A DNA stretch of 64,000 nucleotides. Origin: Dongshaea marina (GTDB lineage Bacteria; Pseudomonadota; Gammaproteobacteria; Enterobacterales; Aeromonadaceae). The DNA lies in assembly GCF_003072645.1 (NCBI RefSeq), contig NZ_CP028897.1, forward strand, positions 436,001 through 500,000, given 5' to 3'. Below are positions 1 to 11,322 of the stretch, in pieces (position 1 is the stretch's first letter; every line of letters begins with the position of its first letter). Below the pieces are notes generated by a model that saw only the letters and a list, made by a program, of their open reading frames with translations, had not been told where the DNA came from and did not search any database. The position numbers were made by a program, and so were the translations under genes.

Positions 1-1
1 G

Positions 2-1564
2 GGGATGACGGGAACCGCCGATACCGAAGCCTTTGAATTCCAGTCTATCTATAACCTCGAGACTGTGGTGATCCCGACCAACAAGCCGATGATCCGTAAC
101 GATATGGGCGATCTGGTGTACCTCACCGAGGAGGAGAAGTACGAGGCGATCGTTCAGGATATCAAGGACAGGATCCAGGAGGGGCGGCCGATCCTGGTGG
201 GTACCATCTCGATCGAGAACTCCGAGATGCTCTCTAATGTCCTGAAGAAGGAGAGTGTTCGCCACAAGGTTCTGAACGCTAAGTTCCATGCCCAGGAAGC
301 TGAGATCATAGCCCAGGCGGGACGTCCTGGCGCCGTGACCATAGCGACCAACATGGCGGGCCGGGGAACCGATATCGTGCTCGGTGGTAACTGGCAGTCA
401 GAGCTTGCCAAGCTTGATAATCCGAGCGAGCAGCAGGTGAATAAGATCAAGGAGGAGTGGCAGCGTTGCCATGATGAGGTGATCCAGGCGGGTGGCCTGC
501 ACATTATCGGCACCGAGCGTCATGAATCCCGACGCATTGATAACCAGTTGCGGGGCCGTTCCGGTCGTCAGGGGGATCCGGGTTCGAGCCGGTTCTATCT
601 GTCGATGAACGATTCACTGATGCGGATTTTCGCCTCCGATCGGGTGGCTGGAATGATGCGTAAGCTTGGTATGCAGCGCGGCGAAGCGATTGAGCACCCC
701 TGGGTGAGCAAGGCGGTTGAGAATGCCCAGCGTAAGGTTGAAAGCCGTAACTTTGATATTCGTAAGAGCCTGCTGGACTACGATGATGTTGCCAATGATC
801 AGCGTAAGGTGATCTATGAGCAGCGTAATCACCTGCTCGGCAGTGAAGATGTTTCTGAGATCGTTGAGCACATTCGTGAAGATGTGATCAATGGTGTGGT
901 GGATGAATATATTCCACCTCAGTCTCTGGAAGAGATGTGGGATATTCCTGAGCTGGAGCAGCGCCTCAAGGCCGATTTCTCCATCGAGCTGCCGATCGCC
1001 AAGTGGCTTGAAGAGCAGGATGACCTGCATGAAGAGACCCTGCGCGAGAAGATAGCTGAAGAGTCCTCACGCATCTACAAGGATAAAGAAGCTAAGGTGG
1101 GGCCAGAGGTACTGCGCCAGTTTGAGCAGGCGGTGATGCTGCAGAGCCTGGATGGTCTGTGGAAGGAGCATTTGGCGGCGATGGATCATCTGCGCCAGGG
1201 GATCCATCTGCGTGGCTACGCACAAAAAGATCCGAAGCAGGAGTATAAGCGTGAATCCTTTGCACTCTTTACCCAGATGCTGGATAGCTTTAAACAGGAA
1301 GTGGTCAGTGTGCTGAGCCGGGTACAGGTTCAGGAACAGTCCGAAGTAGATGCTCTCGAAGAGCAGCGCCGCCGCGCCGAGAGTGCACCTCGCTCCTACA
1401 CCCATGCCGAGGCCCATAGCCCTCTGGGTGGAGAAGCAGCTCCAGCAGGCGAGGAGGAGCACGTTCAGCAGTATGTGCGTGAGGGGCGTAAGGTTGGGCG
1501 TAATGAGCCTTGCCCTTGCGGGAGTGGCAAGAAATATAAGCAGTGCCACGGACGCCTGAGCTGA
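2..1564 (+). CDS. secA: SecA preprotein translocase ATPase, C-terminal part (5' truncated by window)
   Basis: SecA is the cytosolic motor ATPase that drives unfolded preproteins through SecYEG. The window opens inside the gene, in the motif that begins [12 protein letters not shown], so roughly the last 520 residues are present. Visible are the second nucleotide-binding domain ([34 protein letters not shown]), the helical scaffold ([16 protein letters not shown]) and the C-terminal zinc/SecB-binding motif [14 protein letters not shown]. The stop codon TGA overlaps the mutT ATG (TGATG), the usual secA-mutT arrangement in gammaproteobacteria. The frame is intact throughout the visible part. Confidence 0.97.
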   Translation, partial: GMTGTADTEAFEFQSIYNLETVVIPTNKPMIRNDMGDLVYLTEEEKYEAIVQDIKDRIQEGRPILVGTISIENSEMLSNVLKKESVRHKVLNAKFHAQEAEIIAQAGRPGAVTIATNMAGRGTDIVLGGNWQSELAKLDNPSEQQVNKIKEEWQRCHDEVIQAGGLHIIGTERHESRRIDNQLRGRSGRQGDPGSSRFYLSMNDSLMRIFASDRVAGMMRKLGMQRGEAIEHPWVSKAVENAQRKVESRNFDIRKSLLDYDDVANDQRKVIYEQRNHLLGSEDVSEIVEHIREDVINGVVDEYIPPQSLEEMWDIPELEQRLKADFSIELPIAKWLEEQDDLHEETLREKIAEESSRIYKDKEAKVGPEVLRQFEQAVMLQSLDGLWKEHLAAMDHLRQGIHLRGYAQKDPKQEYKRESFALFTQMLDSFKQEVVSVLSRVQVQEQSEVDALEEQRRRAESAPRSYTHAEAHSPLGGEAAPAGEEEHVQQYVREGRKVGRNEPCPCGSGKKYKQCHGRLS

Positions 1565-1959
1565 TGGAGTCGAATCGGATCTGGGTGGCGGTTGGCGTCA
1601 TCCTTAATCCCAGTGGTGAGGTGTTTATCTGCCGACGTCCCCCTGATAAGCATCAGGGGGATAAGTGGGAGTTTCCCGGAGGCAAGGTGGAAGTGGGAGA
1701 GGAGTTCCATGATGCCCTGGCCCGTGAACTGACCGAAGAGATCGGCATCAAGCCGCTGCGGGTCGAGCCCTTTTTAGAGGTGCAGTTTGACTATCCGGAT
1801 AAGCAGGTGCTGCTGGATGCCTGGCTGGTAACCCGCTACAGCGGGGAGCCCCATGGCAAAGAGGGGCAGGAGTCCCTGTGGTGTCCGGTAAGCAAGCTGG
1901 ATATACGCCACTTCCCGGAGGCGAATCGGGCCTTTATCGAGAAGCTGCAGCAGGGATAA
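1564..1959 (+). CDS. mutT: Nudix hydrolase MutT (8-oxo-dGTP diphosphatase)
   Basis: MutT sanitises the nucleotide pool by hydrolysing 8-oxo-dGTP to the monophosphate, preventing A:T to C:G transversions. The 131-residue product has the full Nudix box, GGKVEVGEEF followed by ALARELTEEIGI, with the metal-binding RE..EE residues. I chose the ATG that overlaps the secA stop rather than an upstream in-frame start inside secA, because translational coupling at this junction is typical and the resulting length matches the family. A rho-independent terminator follows. Confidence 0.95.
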   Translation: MESNRIWVAVGVILNPSGEVFICRRPPDKHQGDKWEFPGGKVEVGEEFHDALARELTEEIGIKPLRVEPFLEVQFDYPDKQVLLDAWLVTRYSGEPHGKEGQESLWCPVSKLDIRHFPEANRAFIEKLQQG

Positions 1960-1990
1960 ATAACCCGGAAGCTTTGGGCTTCGGAACAAG

Positions 1991-2026
1991 AAAAACCGCA
2001 ATCGGCTGTGCCGGTTGCGGTTTTTT
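1991..2026 (+). terminator. Rho-independent terminator after secA-mutT
   Basis: An inverted repeat with arms AAACCGCAA and TTGCGGTTT is followed directly by a run of T. It lies about 30 bases after the mutT stop and separates this operon from the oppositely oriented yacG. Confidence 0.85.
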
Positions 2027-2056
2027 ATGGGTGCTGTTGTGGCTCACAATGCTGCG

Positions 2057-2245
2057 TCATTCACTCCACAACTCTTGCTCACTGTGCTGAATCGGGGTCG
2101 AGATGGTGCGTTCCTCTTTCGCCCACTCCCCCAGATCGATCAGGCGACAGCGCTCTGAGCAGAAGGGACGAAATTGACTCTCGGGTTGCCACACCACCTT
2201 GGTTTCACAGGTGGGGCAGTTAACTGTCATGGCTGGTTTACTCAC
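2057..2245 (-). CDS. yacG: DNA gyrase inhibitor YacG (zinc finger)
   Basis: YacG is a small zinc protein that binds GyrB and inhibits gyrase in E. coli. The 62-residue product has the four-cysteine zinc site, [11 protein letters not shown] then [13 protein letters not shown], followed by the acidic tail typical of the family. It is the last gene of a minus-strand run coaE-zapD-yacG, the conserved order in Vibrio, Aeromonas and Shewanella relatives. Confidence 0.95.
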   Translation of the reverse strand: MSKPAMTVNCPTCETKVVWQPESQFRPFCSERCRLIDLGEWAKEERTISTPIQHSEQELWSE

Positions 2246-2256
2246 GGTGCCTCCGT

Positions 2257-2987
2257 TTAACAGCGGGCCAGTTCAAAGGGAATATCCGTTGTTTTTTCAT
2301 TAGCCAGCGGCAGAAAACGGATGGTAAAGCGGCTCTTATTTCCACTGACCGAAGGGTAGTGGCCGTGATCACTGTCGAACTGGATCCGGATCATCTGTGC
2401 CGATTCGGTCGCATCCTGGAAAAAGCCGTTACGGGCAGTCTGCTCCTGATATTGAGCGGACTCACGCCAGAACCATAATAACAGCTCAATGGCTTCGCTC
2501 AGAGGACGTAATCCATCGACCCACTGGCTGATTTGCGGTTGTTGAAGCTCGCTATCCTGACCAAGCCACAGGTGAAGGGCCGGCACGTCAAAACTGCAAC
2601 ACCCCCCGGAATATTGAAACGAGGGCGGATCGCTCCAAGGAGTTTATCCTCCTTGAGGTGCTGGATCGCCCTGGCCATCCGGGGCAGGTTCTGCTGCGCC
2701 GAATGGAGCCGGGTCTCTAGCTGGTCGACCAGCTCGCGGTCGATTCCCGGATATTGAGACCACAGCGCGAGTTTTTGGCTCTGTTTTTCGAGATCCTTGA
2801 GAAGCTCCATGCGGGGATCTCCCCGCTCTAAGAGCTCCTGAAGTTCAAACAGGGCCTTAAAGAAGGCCAGGTGTTGCCAGCTCTGCTGCTGCTCGCAGTT
2901 GTCAAAGAGCTGCGCAAACAGGTATTCCAGACGCAGGTAGATACGGCTCTTCTCATTCAGCGGATTTTCAAAGGTATGCAGAGGCAT
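2257..2987 (-). pseudogene. zapD: Cell division protein ZapD, single frameshift
   Basis: ZapD binds the FtsZ C-terminal tail and bundles FtsZ filaments at the Z-ring. The N-terminal 140 residues (MPLHTFENPLNEKSR to PRFNIPGG) and the C-terminal 110 residues (PALHLWLGQDSEL to FELARC) both match the family but lie in different frames. The break is at the six-C run on the plus strand, 2602-2607. One additional G on the coding strand restores IPGGCCSFDVPALHLW and a product of about 243 residues, the normal length. zapD is conserved, so a homopolymer sequencing error is a strong alternative to a real mutation. Confidence 0.88.
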
Positions 2988-3014
2988 TTAGCACTTCCTT
3001 TAAGTCTCAGTACA

Positions 3015-3623
3015 CTATTTGTCTTGCGAACGTTGCGCAAGTTCCCTGTAATTGTGATCCAGTTGAATAATCTTCTGTTTTAATTGTGCCAGTGTTGTCC
3101 GGTCATTGTCGATCAGATCATCCGCTTTCTGACGGCGCTGCTCTCTGGAGAGCTGGCTGGCGACGATCTGGCGGATCTGCGACTCGCTGCTGGCATCACG
3201 TGCACAGGCGCGTTCGATCTGAACCGGCTCACTGACGTCGATGGCCAGGGTTCGGTCCACCTCTTTCTCCCAGCCCTGCTCAAACAACAGGGGTACTCCC
3301 CAGATACAGTAAGGGCTTAGGGCCTTATCGGTCAGCTCTAACATCCGCTGTAGAATCAGCGGATGCAGTAGCTGTTCCAGCCAGAGTTTTTGCTGTGGTT
3401 CATCAAAAATCTTCTGGCGCAGTGCCCGGCGATTGAGGGATTCCCCCTCAAGGACCTCGGGACCAAAATGGGTCGAAATCTCAGCCAGGGCCGGGGTTCC
3501 GGGTTCGACGACCTCCCGGGCGATCTGATCGCTATCGATACAGAGGATCCCAAGTTCAGCAAAAAAATTTGCGACCGTGGTTTTGCCACTGCCGATCCCA
3601 CCGGTTAAGCCAATAATAAACAT
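3015..3623 (-). CDS. coaE: Dephospho-CoA kinase
   Basis: CoaE phosphorylates the 3'-hydroxyl of dephospho-CoA, the last step of coenzyme A synthesis. The 202-residue product begins MFIIGLTGGIGSGKTT, which contains the P-loop, followed by the conserved D-S-D of the substrate site (LCIDSDQIAR). A longer in-frame reading would start inside pilD; I chose the internal ATG because family members start two to four residues before the glycine-rich loop. It follows pilD by two bases and is likely co-transcribed with it. Confidence 0.96.
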   Translation of the reverse strand: MFIIGLTGGIGSGKTTVANFFAELGILCIDSDQIAREVVEPGTPALAEISTHFGPEVLEGESLNRRALRQKIFDEPQQKLWLEQLLHPLILQRMLELTDKALSPYCIWGVPLLFEQGWEKEVDRTLAIDVSEPVQIERACARDASSESQIRQIVASQLSREQRRQKADDLIDNDRTTLAQLKQKIIQLDHNYRELAQRSQDK

Positions 3624-3625
3624 GA

Positions 3626-4519
3626 TTAGTTCAGCACAAAATTCAGGTAGCCGCTTATCATAGCATCTCCCCAAAGCAGGGCAATCCAGCCCGCAATGGC
3701 TAGCGCCGGGCCGAAGGGAAAGGCTTTAGATCCATCCGATACCGGCTTCAGGCGCAGCAAGAGACCGAACAGCAGGCCAACGATAGCCGACAGGAAAATA
3801 ATCAGAGGCAGTTGTTGCCAGCCCAGCCAGGCCCCGAGGGCTGCCAGCAGTTTAAAGTCCCCATAGCCCATACCCTCTTTTCCGGTCAGCAGCTTAAAGC
3901 CCCAGTAGATACACCAGAGTGACAGGTACCCGGCCATGGCGCCAATTAGGGCGTCTTGTAGCGAGCAAAACTGACCGAACAGGTTAAAAACCAGCCCCAG
4001 CCACAGCAGGGGCAGGGTCAGCTGATCCGGCAGCAGCATGTGATCGAGATCGATGAATACCAGGGGGATCAGGGTCCAGTAGAGCAGCAGGGCACCAAGC
4101 AGTGGCCAGCCCGGTGGAAAGTAGCAGCCGATGATAACTGAGCCCAGGCCACACAGGGCTTCGACCAGGGGATAACGCGCCGAAATTTTCTCCCGGCAGT
4201 GGCGGCAGCGCCCCCTGAGCCACAGGTAACTAAGCAGAGGAACATTATCTCTGCCTTCAATTTGAGCCTTGCAGTGAGGGCAACAGGAGCGGGGGACAAT
4301 CAGGTTAAATGCGGGGGAGGCTGGCTCTGAAGATGGCTCTGCGTCATCCGGGGTGAAATACTCCCGGTACTCTTGCTGCCATTGGCGCTCCATCATCACC
4401 GGCAGGCGGGCGATCACCACATTGAGAAAGCTGCCGATCAACAGGCTAAAGATCGCCAGCAACAGAAAGTAGAGCCAGGGGTAGAGCTGGTAAAGGGCGA
4501 GCAGAGTATCCATGAGCAT
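3626..4519 (-). CDS. pilD: Type IV prepilin peptidase/N-methyltransferase PilD
   Basis: PilD cleaves the leader of type IV prepilins and type II secretion pseudopilins and N-methylates the new N-terminal phenylalanine in the inner membrane. The 297-residue product is strongly hydrophobic, with about eight membrane segments. It has the cytoplasmic zinc-binding CPHC and CRHC pairs and the two aspartyl-protease motifs [11 protein letters not shown] and [16 protein letters not shown]. It is adjacent to pilC, pilB and pilA on the same strand. An alternative ATG two codons in (MDTLL) is equally possible. Confidence 0.96.
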   Translation of the reverse strand: MLMDTLLALYQLYPWLYFLLLAIFSLLIGSFLNVVIARLPVMMERQWQQEYREYFTPDDAEPSSEPASPAFNLIVPRSCCPHCKAQIEGRDNVPLLSYLWLRGRCRHCREKISARYPLVEALCGLGSVIIGCYFPPGWPLLGALLLYWTLIPLVFIDLDHMLLPDQLTLPLLWLGLVFNLFGQFCSLQDALIGAMAGYLSLWCIYWGFKLLTGKEGMGYGDFKLLAALGAWLGWQQLPLIIFLSAIVGLLFGLLLRLKPVSDGSKAFPFGPALAIAGWIALLWGDAMISGYLNFVLN

Positions 4520-4646
4520 TCAACCTGAGTAAAAGGATAGGATATACGCAAACCGCCTCAAGAAGCGAGTTCGGGTATATAGCAAAGCGGCCGGGCCCCG
4601 GGGCTTAAAGCCAGGGCACCGGCCGCTGTGAGTCCGGGAGTTTTGG

Positions 4647-5894
4647 TTAACCAACCACGCTACCCATCTGGAAGATAGGCAGGTACATAGCTACCACCAT
4701 ACCGCCCACCAGGGTCCCGAGGACCACCATGATCAGAGGCTCAATCAGGCTGGTCAGGCCATCGATGGCATCATCGACCTCCTGCTCATAGATGTTGGCG
4801 ATCTTATCCAGCATCTCATCAATTGCACCGGACTCCTCACCTATCATCACCATCTGGATCAGCATGTCCGGAAACAGGTTACAGGTGCGCATCGCCACAT
4901 TCATCTGCATTCCTGCGATCACCTCGGTTCGAACCGACATGATGGCGGAGCGATACACATAGTTACCCGAGGCGCTGGCAGAAGAGACCAGGGCATCCAC
5001 CAGGGGGATACCGGCGGCAAAGGTGGTGGAAAGGGTTCGGGCAAAGCGAGCCATCGCCGCCTTGTGCAGAATTATACCGACGATGGGTAGCCCCAACAGC
5101 ACGATATCGGTGCGATTTCTCACTCTCTGGGAATGGCGGTGCGACTGGACATAGATCACGACTATGATGATCACCCCACCAAACAGCAGGTACCAGTAGT
5201 CCTGCATGAAGCGGGACATGGCGATCACCATCTTGGTAAAGGCCGGAAGCTCGGCGCCAAAGCTTTGAAAGATCTCCTCAAACTGGGGGATCACGAACAG
5301 CAGCAAAATAGAGGTAACGCCGATGGCGACAATGATAACGGTCACCGGATAGAAGAGGGCTTTTTTGATCTTGGATTTAAGGATCTCGGCTTTCTCTTTG
5401 TAGGTTGCGACGCGATCATAAATGGTTTCCAGAGCCCCTGATTGCTCTCCTGCTTCCACCAGATCACAGTAGAGGTCGTCAAACTGGCGCGGGAATTTGC
5501 GCAGCGCCTCCGAGAGGGGGGTTCCGGTTTCGACATCGGCGGCAATCTGGCCGATCAGCTGGCGAGCTGAGGCTTTTTCGTGGCTGCCGGCGATCAGCTG
5601 CAGGGTCTGTACCAATGGAACTCCGGCGGTAAGCATGGTGGTGATCTGGCGGGAGATCACCGCAATATCCATCGGGGTGACTTTGTCACCATATTTGGCA
5701 AACAGGGATTGGGATTTCTTGGTGACCCGGGTAGCCGTGACACCCTGTTTTTTCAGCTCCTGTTTGACGCTGGCGATCGAGTCAGACTGAAGCTCTCCGG
5801 AAACCTTATGTCCCTTACGATTGACCCCTTTCCAGCTGAAGGGGTAGATCTTTTTTTGAATCTTGGCTTTTCGAGCCGGTGCTGCGGTTGCCAT
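4647..5894 (-). CDS. pilC: Type IV pilus inner-membrane platform protein PilC
   Basis: PilC is the polytopic inner-membrane platform on which the pilus fibre is assembled and disassembled. The 415-residue product has two T2SSF domains. Each carries the conserved GxPL sequence (TMLTAGVPLVQTL and TTFAAGIPLVDAL) and a glutamate motif (EAGEQSGALETIYDR; GEESGAIDEMLDKIA). Three hydrophobic segments are visible. It lies 17 bases downstream of pilB on the minus strand. Length is normal and the frame intact. Confidence 0.96.
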   Translation of the reverse strand: MATAAPARKAKIQKKIYPFSWKGVNRKGHKVSGELQSDSIASVKQELKKQGVTATRVTKKSQSLFAKYGDKVTPMDIAVISRQITTMLTAGVPLVQTLQLIAGSHEKASARQLIGQIAADVETGTPLSEALRKFPRQFDDLYCDLVEAGEQSGALETIYDRVATYKEKAEILKSKIKKALFYPVTVIIVAIGVTSILLLFVIPQFEEIFQSFGAELPAFTKMVIAMSRFMQDYWYLLFGGVIIIVVIYVQSHRHSQRVRNRTDIVLLGLPIVGIILHKAAMARFARTLSTTFAAGIPLVDALVSSASASGNYVYRSAIMSVRTEVIAGMQMNVAMRTCNLFPDMLIQMVMIGEESGAIDEMLDKIANIYEQEVDDAIDGLTSLIEPLIMVVLGTLVGGMVVAMYLPIFQMGSVVG

Positions 5895-5911
5895 TGGTTA
5901 CATCCTTGTCG

Positions 5912-7630
5912 TTATCGGCTGGTGACCCGGTTGACTTCGGCCAGGCTGGTGACTCCCTGGGTGACCTTGACCAGACCTGACATATGCAGGGACTGCATCC
6001 CCTCTTTGATCCCAAGCTCAGCGATATCCAGGGAGTTGGCCCCCTCCATGATAAGTTTGGCAATATTTTCCGACATCACCAACATCTCATAGAGGCCGAC
6101 TCGTCCTTTGTAGCCTCCGGAGCACTCGGGGCACCCCTTGGGCTTATAAACCGTAAAGCCTTTTTTCACTTGCTCCTCGGAAAAACCCAGCTCCAGTAGC
6201 TGTACTTCGGGGACCTCTTCGGGCTCTTTGCAGTGATCGCACAGGCGTCGAGCCAGGCGCTGAGCCATGATGAGGGTGACCGATGAGGCGATGTTGTAAG
6301 CCGGGACTCCCATATTGAGCATCCGGGTCAGAGTCTCTGCAGCTGAATTGGTGTGTAGGGTCGAGAGCACCAGGTGACCGGTTTGCGCCGCTTTGATCGC
6401 GATCTCGGCGGTTTCCAGGTCCCGGATCTCTCCCACCATCACGATATCGGGATCCTGGCGCAAAAAGGCGCGCAGGGCGCTGGCAAAGGTCAGTCCTGCC
6501 TTGGGATGGATATGCACCTGGTTGATCCCGGGCAAGTTGATCTCCACCGGATCCTCAGCGGTGGAGATGTTGCGTTCGGCTGTGTTAAGAATATTCAGTC
6601 CGGTGTACAAAGATACCGTCTTACCGCTTCCGGTGGGGCCTGTGACCAGGATCATCCCCTGGGGCTTGGCCAGGCACTCGGTATAGAGCTTTTTCTGGTT
6701 TTCATCAAAACCCAGGATATCGATATTCAGCTTGGCGGCGGAGGAATCGAGGATACGCAGCACCACCTTTTCACCCCATAGGGTGGGCAGTGTGTTGACC
6801 CGCAGATCGATCGCCTTGTTGCGCGACAGCTTGAGCTTGATTCGGCCATCCTGGGGCAGGCGGCGCTCGGCGATATCCAGGCGGGACATGACCTTGAGGC
6901 GGGCCGAGAAGCGATTGGCCAGGTTGATCGGCGGATTGGCCACCTCATGCAAAATCCCATCGATACGAAAACGGATCCGGTACTTGTGCTCATAGGGCTC
7001 AAAGTGCAGATCCGAGGCGTCCTTGCGAATTGCATCCATCAACAGCTTGTTGATGTAACGGACGATCGGCGCGTCATCATCGTCGGGAGCCGAGACCTCA
7101 TCGAGGCGGCTCTCTTCGTCGGCGACCTCCATGCCATCGATCTCGTCATTGTCTAGATCGTCCATGTCCAGGGAGTCCATGTCGCTCTCAAGCACTTTGG
7201 ATATGGCTTTTTGCAGCTTGAGCTCATCGACCAGCAGCGCTTCTGTGTGCAGGCCAAAGCTAAATCCAAAATCCTCGAGGGCGGTGACATTGGTGGGATC
7301 GGACATTGCGATATACAGGGTATGGCCCTGGGTGTAGATCGGCAATGCATGGTATTTCTCAATCAATTTCTCGTTGATAAATTTCTGAGGGATCTCATCT
7401 AAGTTAAAGGCCTCGAGATCCAGCAGTGGGATCCCATACTCCTGCTCGCAGAACTGGGCCAGCTGCTCGCTTTCGATAATCTCGCTATCGACCAGGTAGG
7501 AAACCAGGGGCTTATGCTGATGCTTAGCCTCCAGGCAGTAGCGCTTGGCATTATCCTCTGTGATGAGAGAAGAAGCGGCCAGGCTGATCGCCAGGCCGCT
7601 CGAAGTGCTTGCGTTCATAGGCGCTAGCAT
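5912..7630 (-). CDS. pilB: Type IV pilus extension ATPase PilB
   Basis: PilB is the hexameric cytoplasmic ATPase that powers pilus extension. The 572-residue product has an N-terminal MshEN-type domain, Walker [17 protein letters not shown], the Asp box and a Walker B-like [14 protein letters not shown], a His box, and the tetracysteine zinc motif CDHC...CPEC. The chosen ATG lies inside the 3' end of pilA (CTATGCTAG), indicating translational coupling. A second in-frame ATG four codons later (MNASTSSG) could also be the start; neither has a strong ribosome site. Confidence 0.96.
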   Translation of the reverse strand: MLAPMNASTSSGLAISLAASSLITEDNAKRYCLEAKHQHKPLVSYLVDSEIIESEQLAQFCEQEYGIPLLDLEAFNLDEIPQKFINEKLIEKYHALPIYTQGHTLYIAMSDPTNVTALEDFGFSFGLHTEALLVDELKLQKAISKVLESDMDSLDMDDLDNDEIDGMEVADEESRLDEVSAPDDDDAPIVRYINKLLMDAIRKDASDLHFEPYEHKYRIRFRIDGILHEVANPPINLANRFSARLKVMSRLDIAERRLPQDGRIKLKLSRNKAIDLRVNTLPTLWGEKVVLRILDSSAAKLNIDILGFDENQKKLYTECLAKPQGMILVTGPTGSGKTVSLYTGLNILNTAERNISTAEDPVEINLPGINQVHIHPKAGLTFASALRAFLRQDPDIVMVGEIRDLETAEIAIKAAQTGHLVLSTLHTNSAAETLTRMLNMGVPAYNIASSVTLIMAQRLARRLCDHCKEPEEVPEVQLLELGFSEEQVKKGFTVYKPKGCPECSGGYKGRVGLYEMLVMSENIAKLIMEGANSLDIAELGIKEGMQSLHMSGLVKVTQGVTSLAEVNRVTSR

Positions 7631-8064
7631 AGTCCGTTTGTTTTACAGCTTCCTGTAATGACCCAGGTGACCTGACGAGTGGTGGTGTTGGTGGTTCCCT
7701 GGATGATGTAGGTGGACTGATCAGAGTCAATACCGGTTGATGCGGTGGCTGTGATATTGACACCGGTGGAGCCACTGGCGGCGGCATCGACACTTGCAAC
7801 TTTGCTGGTATCAAAGGCATTAGATACAGCGTTATCGGCGGCGGTAGCACAGGTAGTCATCAGTGCGGCACTGACAGAGTCGGCACTACCCTGTACACAA
7901 ACCTCAACCGCAGTTTTGGCCGGTCCTGAGGCGGAGATGACCTCAGAGAACTTGGCGCGCTTGGTATAGGTCTGATAGGCCGGCAGCGCAATAGCGGCCA
8001 GGATGGCGACGATCGCGACCACGATCATCAGTTCGATCAAGGTAAAACCAAATTGCTTTCTCAT
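7624..8064 (-). CDS. pilA: Type IV major pilin PilA
   Basis: This is the major subunit of the type IV pilus. The 146-residue prepilin has a six-residue leader MRKQFG, cleaved by PilD before [20 protein letters not shown], with glutamate 5 of the mature protein present. The rest is a variable globular head rich in A, S and T, with cysteines near residues 56 and 71 and a C-terminal pair (GSCKTNGLC) likely forming the pilin disulfide loop. It is first in the pilABCD run. The roughly 170-base leader contains a GCATCTAC/GTAGATGC stem near 8192-8215. Confidence 0.95.
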   Translation of the reverse strand: MRKQFGFTLIELMIVVAIVAILAAIALPAYQTYTKRAKFSEVISASGPAKTAVEVCVQGSADSVSAALMTTCATAADNAVSNAFDTSKVASVDAAASGSTGVNITATASTGIDSDQSTYIIQGTTNTTTRQVTWVITGSCKTNGLC

Positions 8065-8602
8065 AGCATGCTTCCTTACTGGTTTGAGCCCTAGGTTGCT
8101 CGATTAATGACCCGAAAGACACCCTGTCCGTGTGAATTCTCTTTCGAACCAATTCAATTATCTGTGTCGATCCTCTGTTACATCTCTCCTCGCATCTACC
8201 CAAAAGCGTAGATGCATTTCTTGTTGTCTGTCTAAGTATAGAAAAGAGTGCAGAAAACACTCAAAAAAAGGGCTCAATTGAGTTGCATTACGGAGGGCTT
8301 AGCTGATTTAGCTCAGTTTTGAGGGAGAACTTGGGGTTGTTTGACTCTTTAAGCTCGGGGTTCACTCCGGAGGGCAGAGGCCGGAAAGAGGCTTCCCGGC
8401 CATCGCTGCACTAGTGCTGGTTCACTTAAATACCATTACGATCCACTTGTACGATAAAAAACTCGAGCCACGGATGGCGAGCTACGTAGCTCGATGGAGG
8501 GACTCATCGCGCGAAGTAAGGTTTTGCCTACTTTTGACGATCCAAAAGTAGGGTGCAGTCGGACACCCCCGACAATGTTTGCAGTTGTGGTGCAAACGAA
8601 AG
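8065..8602. other. Non-coding region between pilA and the IS element, with three adjacent hairpins
   Basis: No credible gene is seen. The first 200 bases are the pilA leader and promoter zone. The 3' part holds three consecutive perfect or near-perfect stems: CCTACTTTTG/CAAAAGTAGG at 8527-8552, GTCGG/CCGAC at about 8558-8573, and GTTTGCA/TGCAAAC at 8577-8597. These directly abut the left end of the insertion sequence. They may be a dispersed structured repeat or the remnant of an older insertion. Confidence 0.5.
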
Positions 8603-9598
8603 CACTTAGATAACCTGAGCTGCGCATAAGAGGGGAACTAAAAGCCCAAGCTGCGATCTGATCGTTTGTCCAGAACCATCAATCGCCAAGGAGCTTGGGC
8701 ATGATCAATTTAGAAGCTATTTTCGTTGATGTCGATGATTTCTGTCAGGTCTTTCTACCCGCTTGGCAAAAACAGCAGATCTCCTTAGGTGTGAAGCAGC
8801 GGAACAGACCCTCTCGCCTGGCTGTCAGTGAAGTGATGACCATCGTCATCGCATTCCATCGCTTGGGATTCCGAGACTTTAAATCCTATTATCTTCAGTT
8901 CGTATGTAAGTACTGGAAAAGCGAGTTCCCCGGCCTGGTGAGTTACACCCGGATGTTGAAATTGATGCAAACGACCCTTGTCCCTTTGTGCTCCTATCTC
9001 ACCCACAGACAAGCAAAACCTACTGGGATTGCATTCGTCGACTCAACAAAACTTCAGGTTTGCCATAACCTTCGCATCCCTCGACATCAAGTATTTCAAG
9101 GTGCTGCCAAGCGTGGCAAAGGAACCATGGGGTGGTTTTATGGATTTAAATTGCACCTTATTATCAATGATCAAGGTGGTGTTATCTCGGTCAAATTAAC
9201 CCCAGCCAATGTTGATGACAGAACTCCTCTTCCTGAAATGTGCGAGCAGCTCTGGGGTTCACTCTATGGAGATAAAGGCTATATTTCAGGACCACTTGCA
9301 GAAGAGCTGGCAGACCAAGGGGTCACATTAATTACCAGCATCAGGAAGAATATGAAACCAAAGTTGATGCGGCTATGGGATAAGCTGATGCTTCGCAAAC
9401 GCTTCATCATTGAAACCGTCTTTGATCAGCTGAAGAACATCTCTCAGATAGAACACTCACGGCATCGTAGCTGCGTCAGCTTTATGGTGAATCTCCTTGC
9501 TGGCCTCATTGCATATACCTTCCAGGAAAAGAAGCCGAGCATCCGAATGTCTCGGCTTGAAAAGGAAGCGCTTATGCAGATCTGAGGTTAGATAAGTG
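8603..9598 (+). mobile_element. IS982-family-like insertion sequence
   Basis: The element is about 996 bases, bounded by imperfect 28-base terminal inverted repeats at 8603-8630 and 9571-9598. In matching orientation they start CACTTAGATAACCT and CACTTATCTAACCT and both end GCATAAG. One transposase gene fills the element and its stop lies inside the right repeat. I see no obvious target-site duplication next to these ends, so the exact boundaries or an old insertion with diverged flanks remain open. It separates pilA from nadC, which are neighbours in related genomes. Confidence 0.8.
8701..9585 (+). CDS. IS982-family transposase
   Basis: This DDE transposase of about 294 residues catalyses cut-and-paste or copy movement of its IS. 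Recognisable pieces are an N-terminal region with SEVMTIVIAFHRLGFRDFKSYY, the first catalytic aspartate in GIAFVDSTKLQVCHN, the second in YGDKGYIS, and the C-terminal RFIIETVFDQLKN containing the glutamate. The frame is intact, so it may be functional. I chose the ATG at 8701 rather than an upstream in-frame TTG because GAGCTTGGGC precedes it at reasonable spacing. Confidence 0.9.
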   Translation: MINLEAIFVDVDDFCQVFLPAWQKQQISLGVKQRNRPSRLAVSEVMTIVIAFHRLGFRDFKSYYLQFVCKYWKSEFPGLVSYTRMLKLMQTTLVPLCSYLTHRQAKPTGIAFVDSTKLQVCHNLRIPRHQVFQGAAKRGKGTMGWFYGFKLHLIINDQGGVISVKLTPANVDDRTPLPEMCEQLWGSLYGDKGYISGPLAEELADQGVTLITSIRKNMKPKLMRLWDKLMLRKRFIIETVFDQLKNISQIEHSRHRSCVSFMVNLLAGLIAYTFQEKKPSIRMSRLEKEALMQI

Positions 9599-9623
9599 GT
9601 ATAGATAATAACGCTTATCTACA

Positions 9624-11145
<1,522 letters not shown>

Positions 11146-11291
11146 ACTTGTATCGAACGGGTTAAATGTAACAGTTTGGGGATGAATGTTTTTTATAACC
11201 GAGTGTAAAAAACGGTGTTAATTTGATTCAGATCATGGAATCTTGTGCTGGACTTTTGGTTTGGGCTCTGCTAATTTTGCCTCATTCTAAA

Positions 11292-11306
11292 ATTGGTAAT
11301 ACCAAT
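11292..11306. promoter_or_regulatory. PdhR operator (perfect palindrome)
   Basis: ATTGGTAATACCAAT exactly fits the PdhR consensus ATTGGTnnnACCAAT. It lies 16 bases before the pdhR ATG, so PdhR bound here should repress its own operon and release it when pyruvate is abundant. Confidence 0.9.
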
Positions 11307-11322
11307 TAAGTGCAGAACACTG

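Noticed and set aside
8065-8300. Sigma-54 promoter for pilA
   Set aside because: No TGGC-N9-TTGC pattern at suitable distance was found on the minus strand.
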